64,000 nucleotides of DNA from Draconibacterium mangrovi (GTDB lineage: Bacteria > Bacteroidota > Bacteroidia > Bacteroidales > Prolixibacteraceae). The stretch is taken from positions 434,001 through 498,000 of the forward strand of contig NZ_JAAAGB010000003.1 of assembly GCF_010586825.1 (NCBI RefSeq), in the 5' to 3' direction. Of the stretch, positions 18,101 through 25,926 are shown in pieces. Under the pieces are notes generated by a model that made no database searches, was not told where the DNA came from, and saw only the letters and a program-made list of their open reading frames with translations. Positions within the stretch are counted from its first letter, which is position 1, and every line of letters starts with the position of its first letter. The translations under genes and the position numbers were made by a program.

Positions 18101-18329
18101 TATTTGAAGTTGTACCGTTCATTGTCCCCTTTTCTACCACGGCAGCTCCAACCAGGAGTTCCCCCGATGTTGCATCTTTAATTACGCCCGAAACTCGGAT
18201 AGAAGAATCCTGTGAAAACGAAGGAATCGCAGAGGATAAAATTATCAAGACAACTAAAATAGTTTGCTTGAAGGAAAAATCCATATAGCTATTCCAAAGC
18301 TTTAGTCCATTAAAAATTTGCTTTCTCAT
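15183..18329 (-). CDS. SusC/RagA TonB-dependent outer-membrane transporter
   Basis: This 1048-residue TonB-dependent transporter imports oligosaccharides across the outer membrane with its SusD partner. It starts at an ATG at 18329; a second ATG at 18284 (MDFSFKQ) would give a shorter signal peptide ending near SAIPSFSQ. After the signal comes a carboxypeptidase-regulatory-like beta-sandwich (about 45-125, VSGVIKDATSGELLVGAAVV), then the plug (DEVVVVGYGTTLKRNVT, VRQYSAQPGG, IESIEILKDASAAIYG) and a barrel ending in the terminal aromatic NVNF. There is no STN domain before the regulatory-like domain, so this transporter cannot signal to a FecR protein and control probably falls to the AraC protein encoded upstream. 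The AraC gene lies 280 bp upstream on the same strand, with a candidate promoter and operator between them. Confidence 0.96.
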   Translation of the reverse strand: MRKQIFNGLKLWNSYMDFSFKQTILVVLIILSSAIPSFSQDSSIRVSGVIKDATSGELLVGAAVVEKGTMNGTTSNIDGVYEIEVANSSSVLVFTFLGYLQQEVAVGQENVIDVSLKQDLEAIDEVVVVGYGTTLKRNVTTSVAKVDPKKLPTAAASGVGDLLFGKAAGVQVRQYSAQPGGQVDLSIRGRGTPLLVVDGVVVPSNNLESGSAIGETNSIARGNLAGLNPNDIESIEILKDASAAIYGVNAGNGVILITTKKGTEGTLNINYNGNTSYLKNYPYLKPLNGPEFMQYFNQFEQDKYLAENGMQPFGSAVPDYTPKYSQSEISNAGNTDWVGQILQTGSVQNHNVNISGGSQKVSYYVSGGFFDQVGTIVNSGMKKYSGSFDLTFRPSKYFTINASVNGNRSNYKNSVAGWQSGGAGGNAYTALQAALAYPTYLPIRDEAGDYTQWGIIGNPVSMLDIKDQSSNSTLFAKTSLEINFIPDVLTGKVLYGNSYDESLREYYIPSDVNWFDDYRSRGSIQQSNRQSQTIESYLTFKHNFSDIVTMDLVVGFGEYLYDGYSFTNQFYDINDLFGTDKIDGATTNGFSYRYESKQRSYFSRGTFDIYDKYLVTASFRYDGVDQFYPGEKYAAFPSVSLGWKISNESFMKDQTTFDLLKLRASYGTTGQNLPSGVAYGLFSSGGDLVPFNDGQTIYIPYLLVSVDAPLLTWQKTIMKNVGVDFELFNSRVSGSIEWFQDDVTDYLRQVPSNQLSMVPTMPVNGGHTRRKGFDAAVEGDVLRNNNFLWNMSVNLSHYSHRWVERFETDLKTWYLNEDDPVSAMYAFETDGILQIDQEVPAWQPATAQLPGSPLFVDRNGDGELDSEDVKVYDQVPDLVFGFNNTFKYKNFDLAVYLYGQFGAYKQNYSLNWAIARDFVAGSTGGAQNATTDIKDAWSTANPDGTLPGSTYNDYTLGNIGNTVGWGSDHTISKANFIRVRNITLGYNINSPKLQKYFKNARIYVDVQNAFIITKYKGADPEIETPAVKGAAAPYPMARTYSLGLNVNF

Positions 18330-18500
18330 TTACCTAGTTATTTATTGGTTAGAATTACAATTATTGTTCTTAGAATAATATCTATAACATTTCGTATTAA
18401 GCCAGTTACTGGTGGTACACTGTCATTTCAACTCTGTTATATATATACAACTGTACTCCCTACAGTCGTGTAAAAACCCAAGTTTCCGTCAATTTTATAA

Positions 18501-18533
18501 CAGAATTAGACCTGAGTCATTCTACATTACAAA
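18501..18533 (-). promoter_or_regulatory. Candidate promoter of the susCD operon
   Basis: On the minus strand a TTTG (18530-18533) and a TAATTCTG (18501-18508, one mismatch to TAnnTTTG) are 21 nt apart. It would give a leader of about 170 nt before the susC ATG. The ATGGACAAT motif at 18581-18589 sits some 50 bp further upstream, a usual place for an activator site. Confidence 0.4.
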
Positions 18534-18575
18534 AATCGATCTTTTTATAGGAATTAGGAATGGAGAAAAAATTGA

Positions 18576-18589
18576 TTTTGATGGACAAT
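18576..18589 (+). promoter_or_regulatory. Candidate AraC operator upstream of susC
   Basis: The sequence TTTTGATGGACAAT matches the site over the AraC transcription start (19526-19538, opposite strand) in at least 12 consecutive bases. It lies just downstream of the AraC stop codon and upstream of the susC promoter. Confidence 0.4.
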
Positions 18590-18609
18590 TATCTTGCTTG
18601 AAAGAGTAA

Positions 18610-19506
18610 TTATCGATTAGCTTTATGTCTATATTCTGTTGGCGACACTCCCATAATCTTTGTGAATAATCGAGAGAAATAATAAGGATCTTCAATCCCG
18701 AACTCAAACGCTATTTCACTGATTCTCATTTCGGTAAACTGCAGCAACTGGCATGCCCGTTGCATCTTAAGATGATTAAAATAAATCATTGGAGAGTAAC
18801 CAGTTTTTGCTTTAAACTTGCTAGAAAATTGTGCAGGAGATAGACAAACTGATGATGAAACTTCACTCAACTTCAACATCCTGTTTATGTTTTGCTGCAT
18901 GTACTTTATTGCCAAATCCACATCATCTTCATCTTGCACATGAGTAGAAGAAGAAAATCGGTCAGGATAACAGAAGGAAATCAGGAAATAACCTAATTTA
19001 ACTGTATTATAAGTTAAGCCCTCTAAGGTGTAACCATCTTCTATCGTTGAATAGAGTTCGTCAAATATCTTAATTCGTTCATCCTGAAAACTAACATAAT
19101 TGACAAAACTTTTCGATTGTTTTGAAAGAATGGATGCATAATAAGCTGCCAATGTCCCTCTGAAATGAATCCAGTAGATAGACCATGGTTTATTTTCATC
19201 AGCCCAATACTTGTGTGCCATTTCAGACGGAATTACCACATATGTGTTTGGTGTTACCTCGAATCTACCAATTGGTAATTCAATATGGCCAATACCTTCA
19301 ACACAGTAAATTATTATATTCTGCGGCACTCCTCTTGATCGCGTACGGAAATGAAATTGTGCATTTGGATAATAGCCAATATCTGTAATATACAATGAGT
19401 TTATCGGTGGAGAGAACGAACATAACTCTTTAACATTCTTTGGCAACACGATGGCTCTCTGTCCTTCAAACCCATCCTTTTTCCGAATTACAGTCTCTTC
19501 ACTCAT
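18610..19506 (-). CDS. AraC-family transcriptional regulator of the galactan locus
   Basis: This DNA-binding regulator probably activates the susCD operon in response to a released sugar. The ATG at 19506 is used; a TTG at 19515 would add three residues. The N-terminal half is a cupin-type sensor domain (around GVPQNIIIYCVEGIGHIELPIGRFEVTPNTYVVIPSEMAHKYW), with the PWSIYWIHFRG stretch that closes this domain in many AraC proteins. The C-terminal 100 residues hold two helix-turn-helix motifs: LSEVSSSVCLSPAQFSSKFKAKTGYSP and the ISEIAFEFGIEDPYYFSRLFTKIMGVSPTEYR signature. It is divergent from the DUF5107-TPR gene across a 100-bp region with a perfect Bacteroidota promoter for each side's -7 box. 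A candidate operator overlaps its own transcription start, which suggests autoregulation. Confidence 0.94.
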   Translation of the reverse strand: MSEETVIRKKDGFEGQRAIVLPKNVKELCSFSPPINSLYITDIGYYPNAQFHFRTRSRGVPQNIIIYCVEGIGHIELPIGRFEVTPNTYVVIPSEMAHKYWADENKPWSIYWIHFRGTLAAYYASILSKQSKSFVNYVSFQDERIKIFDELYSTIEDGYTLEGLTYNTVKLGYFLISFCYPDRFSSSTHVQDEDDVDLAIKYMQQNINRMLKLSEVSSSVCLSPAQFSSKFKAKTGYSPMIYFNHLKMQRACQLLQFTEMRISEIAFEFGIEDPYYFSRLFTKIMGVSPTEYRHKANR

Positions 19507-19525
19507 GGCAGACAAAAATAATAAG

Positions 19526-19538
19526 ATTGTCCATCAAA
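19526..19538 (-). promoter_or_regulatory. Candidate operator over the AraC transcription start
   Basis: Read on the minus strand this is TTTGATGGACAAT. It sits at the expected start of the AraC transcript, about 7 nt after the -7 box, where a bound protein would repress. The same 13-mer occurs upstream of susC at 18577-18589, and shorter matches (ATGGACA) at 311, 3385 and 4573. Confidence 0.4.
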
Positions 19539-19540
19539 TA

Positions 19541-19571
19541 CAAAAATATTTCCATTAATTCTATTGTCAAA
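19541..19571 (-). promoter_or_regulatory. Promoter of the AraC gene
   Basis: On the minus strand a TTTG (19568-19571) is followed 19 nt later by TATTTTTG (19541-19548), an exact fit to the Bacteroidota -33/-7 consensus. Transcription would start near 19534, some 28 nt before the ATG. Confidence 0.6.
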
Positions 19572-19577
19572 TAGCAA

Positions 19578-19585
19578 TAGATTTG
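19578..19585 (+). promoter_or_regulatory. Candidate -7 box of the DUF5107-TPR gene
   Basis: TAGATTTG at 19578-19585 matches TAnnTTTG exactly; no good TTTG is seen at the right distance upstream. The same octamer precedes the GH43 gene at 26587. It implies a start near 19592 and supports the ATG at 19607 over the TTG at 19583, which lies inside the box. Confidence 0.4.
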
Positions 19586-19606
19586 CAATCATCAAATGGT
19601 AAATTT

Positions 19607-22600
19607 ATGAGCAAGGAAATCACATATGAAGTAAAAGCATGGTATGAACAAGTTACAATACCTACTTATGGATTAGGGAAACCTGAAAAAAGTCCAATAT
19701 TCCTGGAAAAGCGTGTATATCAAGGAAGCAGTGGTGCTGTATATCCTCATCCTGTAATCGAGAAAATCGAGGATGAAAAGAAGGATGTAGTTTGGGATGC
19801 AGTATTCCTGGAGAATGAGTATCTAAAAATCATGATTCTACCCCAATTAGGCGGACGTGTGCAAATGGCTTACGACAAAATGAAAAAGCGTCATTTTGTA
19901 TATTATAACCAGGTAATTAAACCGGCGCTGGTTGGTTTAACCGGTCCTTGGATTTCTGGGGGAATTGAATTTAACTGGCCTCAACATCACCGTCCATCAA
20001 CTTACGACCCTACCGATAGCAAAATAGAACACAACGACGATGGTAGTGTAACGGTTTGGTGTAACGAACTGGAAAGAATGTTTCGTACACGAGGAATGGC
20101 AGGTTTCACGCTACATCCCGATAAAGCCTATCTGGAAATCAAAGTAAAACTATACAACCGTACGAATCATCCGCAAACTTTCCTATGGTGGGCGAATCCC
20201 GCTGTTAAAGTAAACGATGATTATCAATCGGTATTTCCACCAGATGTAAATGCAGTATTCGATCACGGTAAGCGCGATGTTTCTGAATTTCCTATTGCAA
20301 AAGGAACCTATTACAAGGTAGATTACTCTCCGGGAACTGATATTTCTCGTTACAAAAACATACCGGTTCCAACTTCATATATGGCCATCAACTCCGACTA
20401 TAATTTTGTGGGCGGATATGAGAACGACTCAAAAGGGGGATTACTGCACATCGCAAATCATCATGTTTCTCCAGGAAAGAAACAATGGACTTGGGGACAT
20501 GGTGATTTCGGACAAGCATGGGACCGTAACCTGACTGATGAAGATGGACCATATATTGAATTGATGTGTGGAGTATATACCGACAATCAGCCCGACTTTT
20601 CATGGTTAATGCCAGGTGAAGAAAAAGCATTCAGTCAATACTTTATGCCTTACAGAGAACTGGGGGTGGTGAAAAATGCGACAAAAGAGGCTTTGCTCAA
20701 TCTTGAGACTGAAAATGGAAGCTCAATCATTAAAGTATACACTACAGCCCCCTATCCTGCAGGGAAAGTATTACTAACTGCTGCCGACAAGGTGATAGTA
20801 GATGACACTTTCGATTTTCATCCAGGAACTTCGTACGAGAAATCAATAGAACTGCCAGCTGGTGTTAAGGAAGAAGATTTAGAAATCTCAATAAAAACTG
20901 CTGAGGGTATATCACTGGTTGATTGGTCAGCGAAACCGGGTGAAGAACGCGATATTCCTGAAGCAGCTAAAGCAGCGAAATTACCTAAAGAAATCGACAG
21001 CAACGAGCAGCTGTATCTTACAGGCTTGCATTTGGAACAATACCGTCACGCTACTTATGATCCTCGTCCTTATTACGAGGAAGCATTGAAACGAGATGCA
21101 CGTGACAGTCGTTGTAATAATGCTCTTGGATTATGGTATTTACGTCGTGGCCAGTTTGCTAAAGCAGAACAGTATTTTCAAACTGCTATAGAAACTTTAA
21201 CTGATCGAAATCCGAATCCAATTGAGGGTGAACATTTCTTCAATCTAGGAATTGCACAACGTTACCTGGGAAAAACACAGGAAGCCTATAATGCTTTCTA
21301 CAAATCGGTGTGGAATGCTGCCTGGATGGACAGTGGCTATTTCCAGATTAGCAGAATTGAAGCGTTGAATAAAAAATGGGACGATGCACTGGAAGTAATC
21401 GATCGCTCACTCATTCGCAACTGGCACAACCACAAAGCGCGTCAACTGAAAGTGAGTATTCTTCGTCATTTAGGAAAAGCCAAAGAGGCTTCGGCGTTGA
21501 TTGAAGATTCATTAAAACTTGATGGTTTCAACTACAGTCTTTTCTTCGAAAAGTATTTAATCAATAATGACGAGAAAGCTTTAACGGAAATGAAAAAGCT
21601 GATTCGTGCAAATATTCACAACTATATTGAATTTGCATTAGATTATGCTTATGCAGGTTTGTACGAAGAAGCAATTCAATTCATTGAATTGGGAATTAAG
21701 GAACAAACAGGCGATATCTATCCACTTGCCTATTATTACCTGGCTTGGTTTCAATCGGAACTAGGAAATACAGATGAAGCAAAAGCAACACTAAAAATTG
21801 CTGTTCAACAAAATCCTGATTACTGTTTTCCAAATCAACCGGAAGCCGTTGTTGCTTTGGAGAAAGCAATTGAAATACAACCTGAAGACTACAAAGCACT
21901 CTATTACCTTGGCAATTTCTGGTACGCTTTCAAAAATTATAGCGAAGCAATTAGCTGCTGGGAGGCTTCGATAAAAATCAATCCTAATTTCCCAACAACA
22001 CAACGCAACCTTGCGCTTGCGTATTTCAACAAACTAAATGATGCCGACAAAGCTCTGAAGACATTGGAAAGAGCTTTTGAATTGGATTCATCGGATGCAC
22101 GCATTTTAATGGAACTTGATCAATTATATAAACGATTAAACCATGATCCACAAATGCGATTGAAGAAATTGGAAGCAAACCGCGATCTATGTAAGCAACG
22201 TGATGATCTCTACCTTGAACTTGCTTCACTATATAATACAGCCGGAGAATACCAAGTTGCATACGAACTAATTATGGCACGCCAATTTCATCCATGGGAA
22301 GGTGGAGAAGGCAAGGTTACTCGTCAGTACATTTTAAGTTTAACTGAGCTTGCCAAGCAGGCAATCCAGAATAAAGACTTTATCAAGGCGATAGAACTGC
22401 TTATTAATTCAAGAACCTACCCCGAAAACCTTGGAGAAGGAAAACTTTTTGGTACCCAGGAAAATGAAACATTATATTGGCTTGGTGTTGCTCATCAAGA
22501 AATGGGAAAAGACGTGGAAGCACAGCAATTTTTTGAAGAAGCAGCCAAAGGACTCGAACAGGTTTCTGCAGCGATGTTCTATAATGATCAGCAACCTGAT

Positions 22601-22936
22601 ACTATCTTTTATCAGGGATTAGCTCTCCAAAGGCTAGATAAACAAGTCGAAGCCGAGAAAAAATTTAGCCAATTAATCGATTTTGGAACTATACATCAGA
22701 ATGATAAGATCCAAATAGACTATTTTGCAGTCTCCCTTCCCGATCTTTTAATCTGGGAAGATGATTTAGATGTTCGAAATTACCAATTGTGCCAATATCT
22801 TCTAGCATTAGGCAATCTTGGAATAGGAAATAAATTTAAAGCGCAACAAGCGATTGAGGAAGTATTAAACATCGATCAAACTCATATAGGAGCAATTGTT
22901 GCTAAGTCTTTAAATGAATCGATTTTAACAGAATAA
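19607..22936 (+). CDS. DUF5107 and TPR-repeat protein, cytoplasmic
   Basis: This is a 1109-residue protein without a signal peptide. The N-terminal part (about 30-380) matches the DUF5107 pattern, with GGRVQMAYDKMKKRHFVYYNQ, GPWISGGIEFNWPQHHRPSTYDP and WAWGHGDFGQAWD-like blocks; this fold is thought to resemble the mutarotase-type beta-sandwich that binds sugars. Residues about 480-1105 are a run of tetratricopeptide repeats (for example the repeats with ALGLWYLRRGQFAKAEQYFQ and ALYYLGNFWYAFKNYSEAI), forming a long superhelix for protein contacts. Such proteins are found beside carbohydrate genes in many Bacteroidota, but their role is not known. It is divergent from the AraC gene and flanked on the other side by a truncated second AraC gene, so a part in sugar sensing or in cytoplasmic glycoside processing is possible. 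The ATG at 19607 is chosen over a TTG at 19583. Confidence 0.85.
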   Translation: MSKEITYEVKAWYEQVTIPTYGLGKPEKSPIFLEKRVYQGSSGAVYPHPVIEKIEDEKKDVVWDAVFLENEYLKIMILPQLGGRVQMAYDKMKKRHFVYYNQVIKPALVGLTGPWISGGIEFNWPQHHRPSTYDPTDSKIEHNDDGSVTVWCNELERMFRTRGMAGFTLHPDKAYLEIKVKLYNRTNHPQTFLWWANPAVKVNDDYQSVFPPDVNAVFDHGKRDVSEFPIAKGTYYKVDYSPGTDISRYKNIPVPTSYMAINSDYNFVGGYENDSKGGLLHIANHHVSPGKKQWTWGHGDFGQAWDRNLTDEDGPYIELMCGVYTDNQPDFSWLMPGEEKAFSQYFMPYRELGVVKNATKEALLNLETENGSSIIKVYTTAPYPAGKVLLTAADKVIVDDTFDFHPGTSYEKSIELPAGVKEEDLEISIKTAEGISLVDWSAKPGEERDIPEAAKAAKLPKEIDSNEQLYLTGLHLEQYRHATYDPRPYYEEALKRDARDSRCNNALGLWYLRRGQFAKAEQYFQTAIETLTDRNPNPIEGEHFFNLGIAQRYLGKTQEAYNAFYKSVWNAAWMDSGYFQISRIEALNKKWDDALEVIDRSLIRNWHNHKARQLKVSILRHLGKAKEASALIEDSLKLDGFNYSLFFEKYLINNDEKALTEMKKLIRANIHNYIEFALDYAYAGLYEEAIQFIELGIKEQTGDIYPLAYYYLAWFQSELGNTDEAKATLKIAVQQNPDYCFPNQPEAVVALEKAIEIQPEDYKALYYLGNFWYAFKNYSEAISCWEASIKINPNFPTTQRNLALAYFNKLNDADKALKTLERAFELDSSDARILMELDQLYKRLNHDPQMRLKKLEANRDLCKQRDDLYLELASLYNTAGEYQVAYELIMARQFHPWEGGEGKVTRQYILSLTELAKQAIQNKDFIKAIELLINSRTYPENLGEGKLFGTQENETLYWLGVAHQEMGKDVEAQQFFEEAAKGLEQVSAAMFYNDQQPDTIFYQGLALQRLDKQVEAEKKFSQLIDFGTIHQNDKIQIDYFAVSLPDLLIWEDDLDVRNYQLCQYLLALGNLGIGNKFKAQQAIEEVLNIDQTHIGAIVAKSLNESILTE

Positions 22937-22945
22937 ACTTAAAAG

Positions 22946-22983
22946 GGTGGTCATAAATAACTGATCAGTTATTTGTGACCACT
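22946..22983. repeat. Near-perfect 36-38-bp palindrome after the DUF5107-TPR gene
   Basis: The arms 22947-22964 and 22965-22982 pair along 18 bp with a single G-T type mismatch, centred on TGATCA, with essentially no loop. It begins 10 bp after the stop codon and may act as a transcription terminator or end-protecting hairpin, although no T-run follows on the plus strand. The outer arms read GTGGTCA and TGACCAC, the same core as the IS21 end repeats that begin 480 bp away. Confidence 0.6.
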
Positions 22984-23151
22984 TAATAAAAGATCTGTGC
23001 AGCGATAAAAGTCTCTTTTTATAACAATTGGAAGCCACAATCGAAACCTGCAATTATCAATTTACTCATTCTTCACGACCATGACAGGCTAAATTACACT
23101 TCCAAAATACGTTTATTTTATATGACTGTAATTTAATAAAACCTTGAACAA

Positions 23152-23469
23152 ATGGGGGAAAACTCGCTAGCCCAGATCCTTGAAATATCTGACAGTTTTA
23201 CGGGAGACAGAAGTGTTGTATTATCTCATAAACAATTAAACAACATACAAGATAATCCGATAATAAGTGAACTTTATATTACTGCTATAGGATTTTACCC
23301 TTATGCAAAACACCATTGCAGAGAAAGAATTAAGGGAATAAATGAATGCATATTACTCTATTGCATCGACGGAATGGGAACCATTTCAATTGAAAACGAA
23401 GAGTACGAGCTCAAACCAAACAGTTTTTTTGTGATCCCTTCTCATATCTGGAAAAACCGGCCAAACTGA
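23152..23469 (+). pseudogene. AraC-family regulator, truncated by an IS21 element
   Basis: Only the N-terminal sensor half of an AraC-type protein remains. The 105-codon frame starts at ATG 23152 and ends in a TGA that belongs to the first terminal repeat of the insertion element (TGACCACC at 23467). Residues about 35-98 align with the intact AraC protein of region 1: LYITxIGxYPxA, then a Gly-rich IxYCxxGxG strand and the PNxxxVIPS block, with roughly two fifths of positions identical by eye. The homology stops at the PSH/PSE position and the DNA-binding half is missing. It is not found on the other side of the element either, where a different gene begins. The fragment may still be transcribed, but it cannot bind DNA. 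It is the second AraC gene next to the DUF5107-TPR gene, which suggests that an AraC-DUF5107-AraC arrangement once existed. Confidence 0.8.
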
Positions 23470-23569
23470 CCACCTGATTCCGGGCTAAAGTGACCACCGT
23501 TTCCGGAGCAAACTGACCACCTGATTCTGATTTAAAGTGACCACCCCTCTCCGGGGCAAAGTGACCACC
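23467..23569 (+). repeat. Left-end repeat array of the IS21 element
   Basis: Five direct repeats of about 24 bp share the core AAA(C/G)TGACCACC followed by a variable T/C/G-rich 12-mer. Such arrays are the binding sites of the IstA transposase in this family; three on the left is more usual, so five is on the high side. Confidence 0.8.
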
Positions 23570-23634
23570 TGAAACGTAGAGACTTTTTCATGTTTTTGAA
23601 GGCCTAATTTCGTGTGTAAATAAATGCACGAGAT

Positions 23635-25179
23635 ATGGCAAATAAACTAATAAACATGAGTAAAGTAAGAAAAGTAATCCAACTGCACTGCCAGGGAAAA
23701 AGCAAGTTATTTATCAGCAACTACCTTTCGTTGTCTCGCAATACGGTAAAAAAATACATTGCGTTGTACCAAATGCTAAACCTGTCACCCGAGGCTATAA
23801 AGCAGAAAGGCGATGTTGAACTGGAAACACTGTTTATCAGCAATAAAGAACCCGAGTTGTCACCAAAACTAAAGGACCTGTATGCGTTCTTTCCGCACAT
23901 GGAACGTGAGTTGAAAAAGGTTGGGGTAACCAAGCTTACAATGTGGCAACAGTACATTGCCAAACATCCCGATGGGTATAAAAGCTCGCAGTTTTGCGAG
24001 TATTACAAACGCTGGGGTAAAAAGGTTAACCCGGTAATGCACATGACACACAAGGCAGGCGACAAGATGTTTGTGGACTATGCCGGCAAGACATTGGAAA
24101 TCGTTGACCCCGAAACAGGAGAAGTGCAAGAACTACAATTTTTTGTGGCCATACTCGGAGCCAACCAATATACCTACGCCGAGGTATCGCCAAGTCAGAA
24201 AAAAGAAGATTTTATCGCATCAATAGAAAATGCGCTGCACTACTTCCGGGGAGTTCCTGCCGCCATAGTACCCGACAACCTGCGTTCGGCAGAAACCAAA
24301 AGCAGTCGTTACGAGCCCACCATAAACGAAACACTGCTGGATTTTGCCGAACATTATGAAACGACCATACTTCCGGCAAGGGCCTATAAACCCCGCGATA
24401 AATCATTGGCCGAAGGAGCTGTTAAAATACTTTATCAACGTATTTACCCCGTTATAAAACAAGAAGAGTTTACCAGCATTAAAAGCATGAACAGCCGTGT
24501 ATGGGAATTGTTAAAGCAGCACAACAACAAGAAACTCACCGGGCGGCCATACTCGCGTTACCAGTCGTTTAAAGAAGATGAGCAGGAAAAACTATCATCC
24601 CTTCCCGTTACCCGTTTCGAGATAAAACAACAATCTTTTGCAACAGTAATGATGAACGGGCATGTGCTTTTGGGCAAAGACAAACTTTACTACAGTGTCC
24701 CGTTTCAGTATATCCGTAAAAAAGTAAAGCTGTTGTTTACAAGCAGCAGTGTTGAGATCTATTACAAATACAACCGGATTGCATCTCACCGAAGAAACCT
24801 GAAGCCTTATCACTACACAACTGAAAAACAGCACCTGGCAAGCACCCACCAGTTTGTTACCGACTGGACACCACAACGTTTTATCGACTGGGCAACTTCC
24901 ATCGACCCAAGTGTTGAAGAACTGATTTGCAGGATACTGGAACAAAAACAACATCCCGAACAGGCTTACAAAAGCTGTATGGGCGTACTTTCCTTTGTAA
25001 AGAAAGTAGGAAAACAGCGGCTTATCAATGCCTGTAAGCGTGCACTCGAATACGATATATCAAATTACCGGATAAACCAGCGAATACTCGAAAACGGCCT
25101 GGATTCAATTGAAGAAGAGCAAAATGAGCAAATACTTCCCGAGCATCAAAACATCAGGGGAAAACATTACTACAACTAA
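23635..25179 (+). CDS. istA: IS21-family transposase IstA
   Basis: This 514-residue transposase carries out cutting and strand transfer of the element. The N-terminal helix-turn-helix (FISNYLSLSRNTVKKYI at about residues 26-42) binds the end repeats. The DDE catalytic core follows: Asp148 in MFVDYAGK, Asp214 in VPDNLRSA and Glu260 in KSLAEGAV, with the FFVAILGANQYTYAEVS strand between them. The beta-barrel C-terminal domain (about 340-400, with HVLLGKDKLYYSVP) is also typical. Length and motifs are intact, so the enzyme is likely functional. Its codon use and base composition look somewhat richer in GC than the surrounding host genes, as expected for a mobile gene. istB follows after 12 bp. 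Confidence 0.96.
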   Translation: MANKLINMSKVRKVIQLHCQGKSKLFISNYLSLSRNTVKKYIALYQMLNLSPEAIKQKGDVELETLFISNKEPELSPKLKDLYAFFPHMERELKKVGVTKLTMWQQYIAKHPDGYKSSQFCEYYKRWGKKVNPVMHMTHKAGDKMFVDYAGKTLEIVDPETGEVQELQFFVAILGANQYTYAEVSPSQKKEDFIASIENALHYFRGVPAAIVPDNLRSAETKSSRYEPTINETLLDFAEHYETTILPARAYKPRDKSLAEGAVKILYQRIYPVIKQEEFTSIKSMNSRVWELLKQHNNKKLTGRPYSRYQSFKEDEQEKLSSLPVTRFEIKQQSFATVMMNGHVLLGKDKLYYSVPFQYIRKKVKLLFTSSSVEIYYKYNRIASHRRNLKPYHYTTEKQHLASTHQFVTDWTPQRFIDWATSIDPSVEELICRILEQKQHPEQAYKSCMGVLSFVKKVGKQRLINACKRALEYDISNYRINQRILENGLDSIEEEQNEQILPEHQNIRGKHYYN

Positions 25180-25191
25180 AAACAGGTTAAT

Positions 25192-25926
25192 ATGAATGAA
25201 ACTACTTTAACGAAAATGAAGCAGATAAAGCTCTATGGAATGCATGGAGCTTTTCGTACTGCTATTGAAACAGGCAAAACAAACGATTACACTTTAGATC
25301 AGTTTGTATCGATGCTGGTTGATGCCGAATGGGACGACCGCCAAAACCGCAAGATTGAAAGGGGGATTAAAAACGCCCGGTTCCATTACAAAGCATCAAT
25401 CGAAAACATTATTTACGATGAAATGAGGAACATTGACCGGAACAGTATTCTACGCCTGGCCGAATGCGATTATATCGAAAAATGTGAAAATATACTGATT
25501 ACAGGAAGCACCGGTGTAGGGAAAAGCTACCTGGCAACAGCTTTGGGCTACCAGGCTTGTATCGAGGGGTACAGGGTGATGTATTTTAATGCCAATAAAA
25601 TGTTTGCGAAACTAAAAATGGCAAAAGCCGATGGTTCTTACCTGAAAGAACTGGCTAAGATAGAGCGCCAGCACCTGGTTATTATCGACGATTTTGGGCT
25701 GCAACCGCTTGATAACCCCAACCGGCTTGCTTTGCTTGAGATTATTGAAGACAGGCAAAATATAGGTTCTTTGATTGTAACCTCACAAATACCTATTGCT
25801 GGCTGGTATTCTGTTATCGGAGAAAAAACCATTGCCGATGCTATACTCGACCGGTTAATCCATCAATCCAACAGGATAGAACTAAGAGGTGAATCAATGA
25901 GAAGAAAACGTAAAAAAGAAGAGTAA
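25192..25926 (+). CDS. istB: IS21-family helper ATPase IstB
   Basis: This 244-residue AAA+ ATPase, a DnaC relative, assembles on target DNA and guides the IstA transposase to it. The Walker A motif GSTGVGKS lies at residues 105-112 and Walker B is VIIDDFG at about 163-169, with the Asp pair 166-167. Sensor-type residues follow in the LIVTSQIP strand and the C-terminal LIHQSNRIELRGESMRRKR segment is the standard tail of IstB. Length is usual. It is coupled to istA with a 12-bp gap. No frameshift or missing motif is seen, so the element could still be active. Confidence 0.96.
   Translation: MNETTLTKMKQIKLYGMHGAFRTAIETGKTNDYTLDQFVSMLVDAEWDDRQNRKIERGIKNARFHYKASIENIIYDEMRNIDRNSILRLAECDYIEKCENILITGSTGVGKSYLATALGYQACIEGYRVMYFNANKMFAKLKMAKADGSYLKELAKIERQHLVIIDDFGLQPLDNPNRLALLEIIEDRQNIGSLIVTSQIPIAGWYSVIGEKTIADAILDRLIHQSNRIELRGESMRRKRKKEE

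Noticed and set aside
23463-23569. Evenly spaced 24-bp repeats looking like a small CRISPR or iteron array
   Set aside because: Only the TGACCACC core is kept, there are no unique 30-bp spacers and no cas or rep genes. The inverted counterparts at 25992-26046 and the istAB genes show these are IS21 end repeats.
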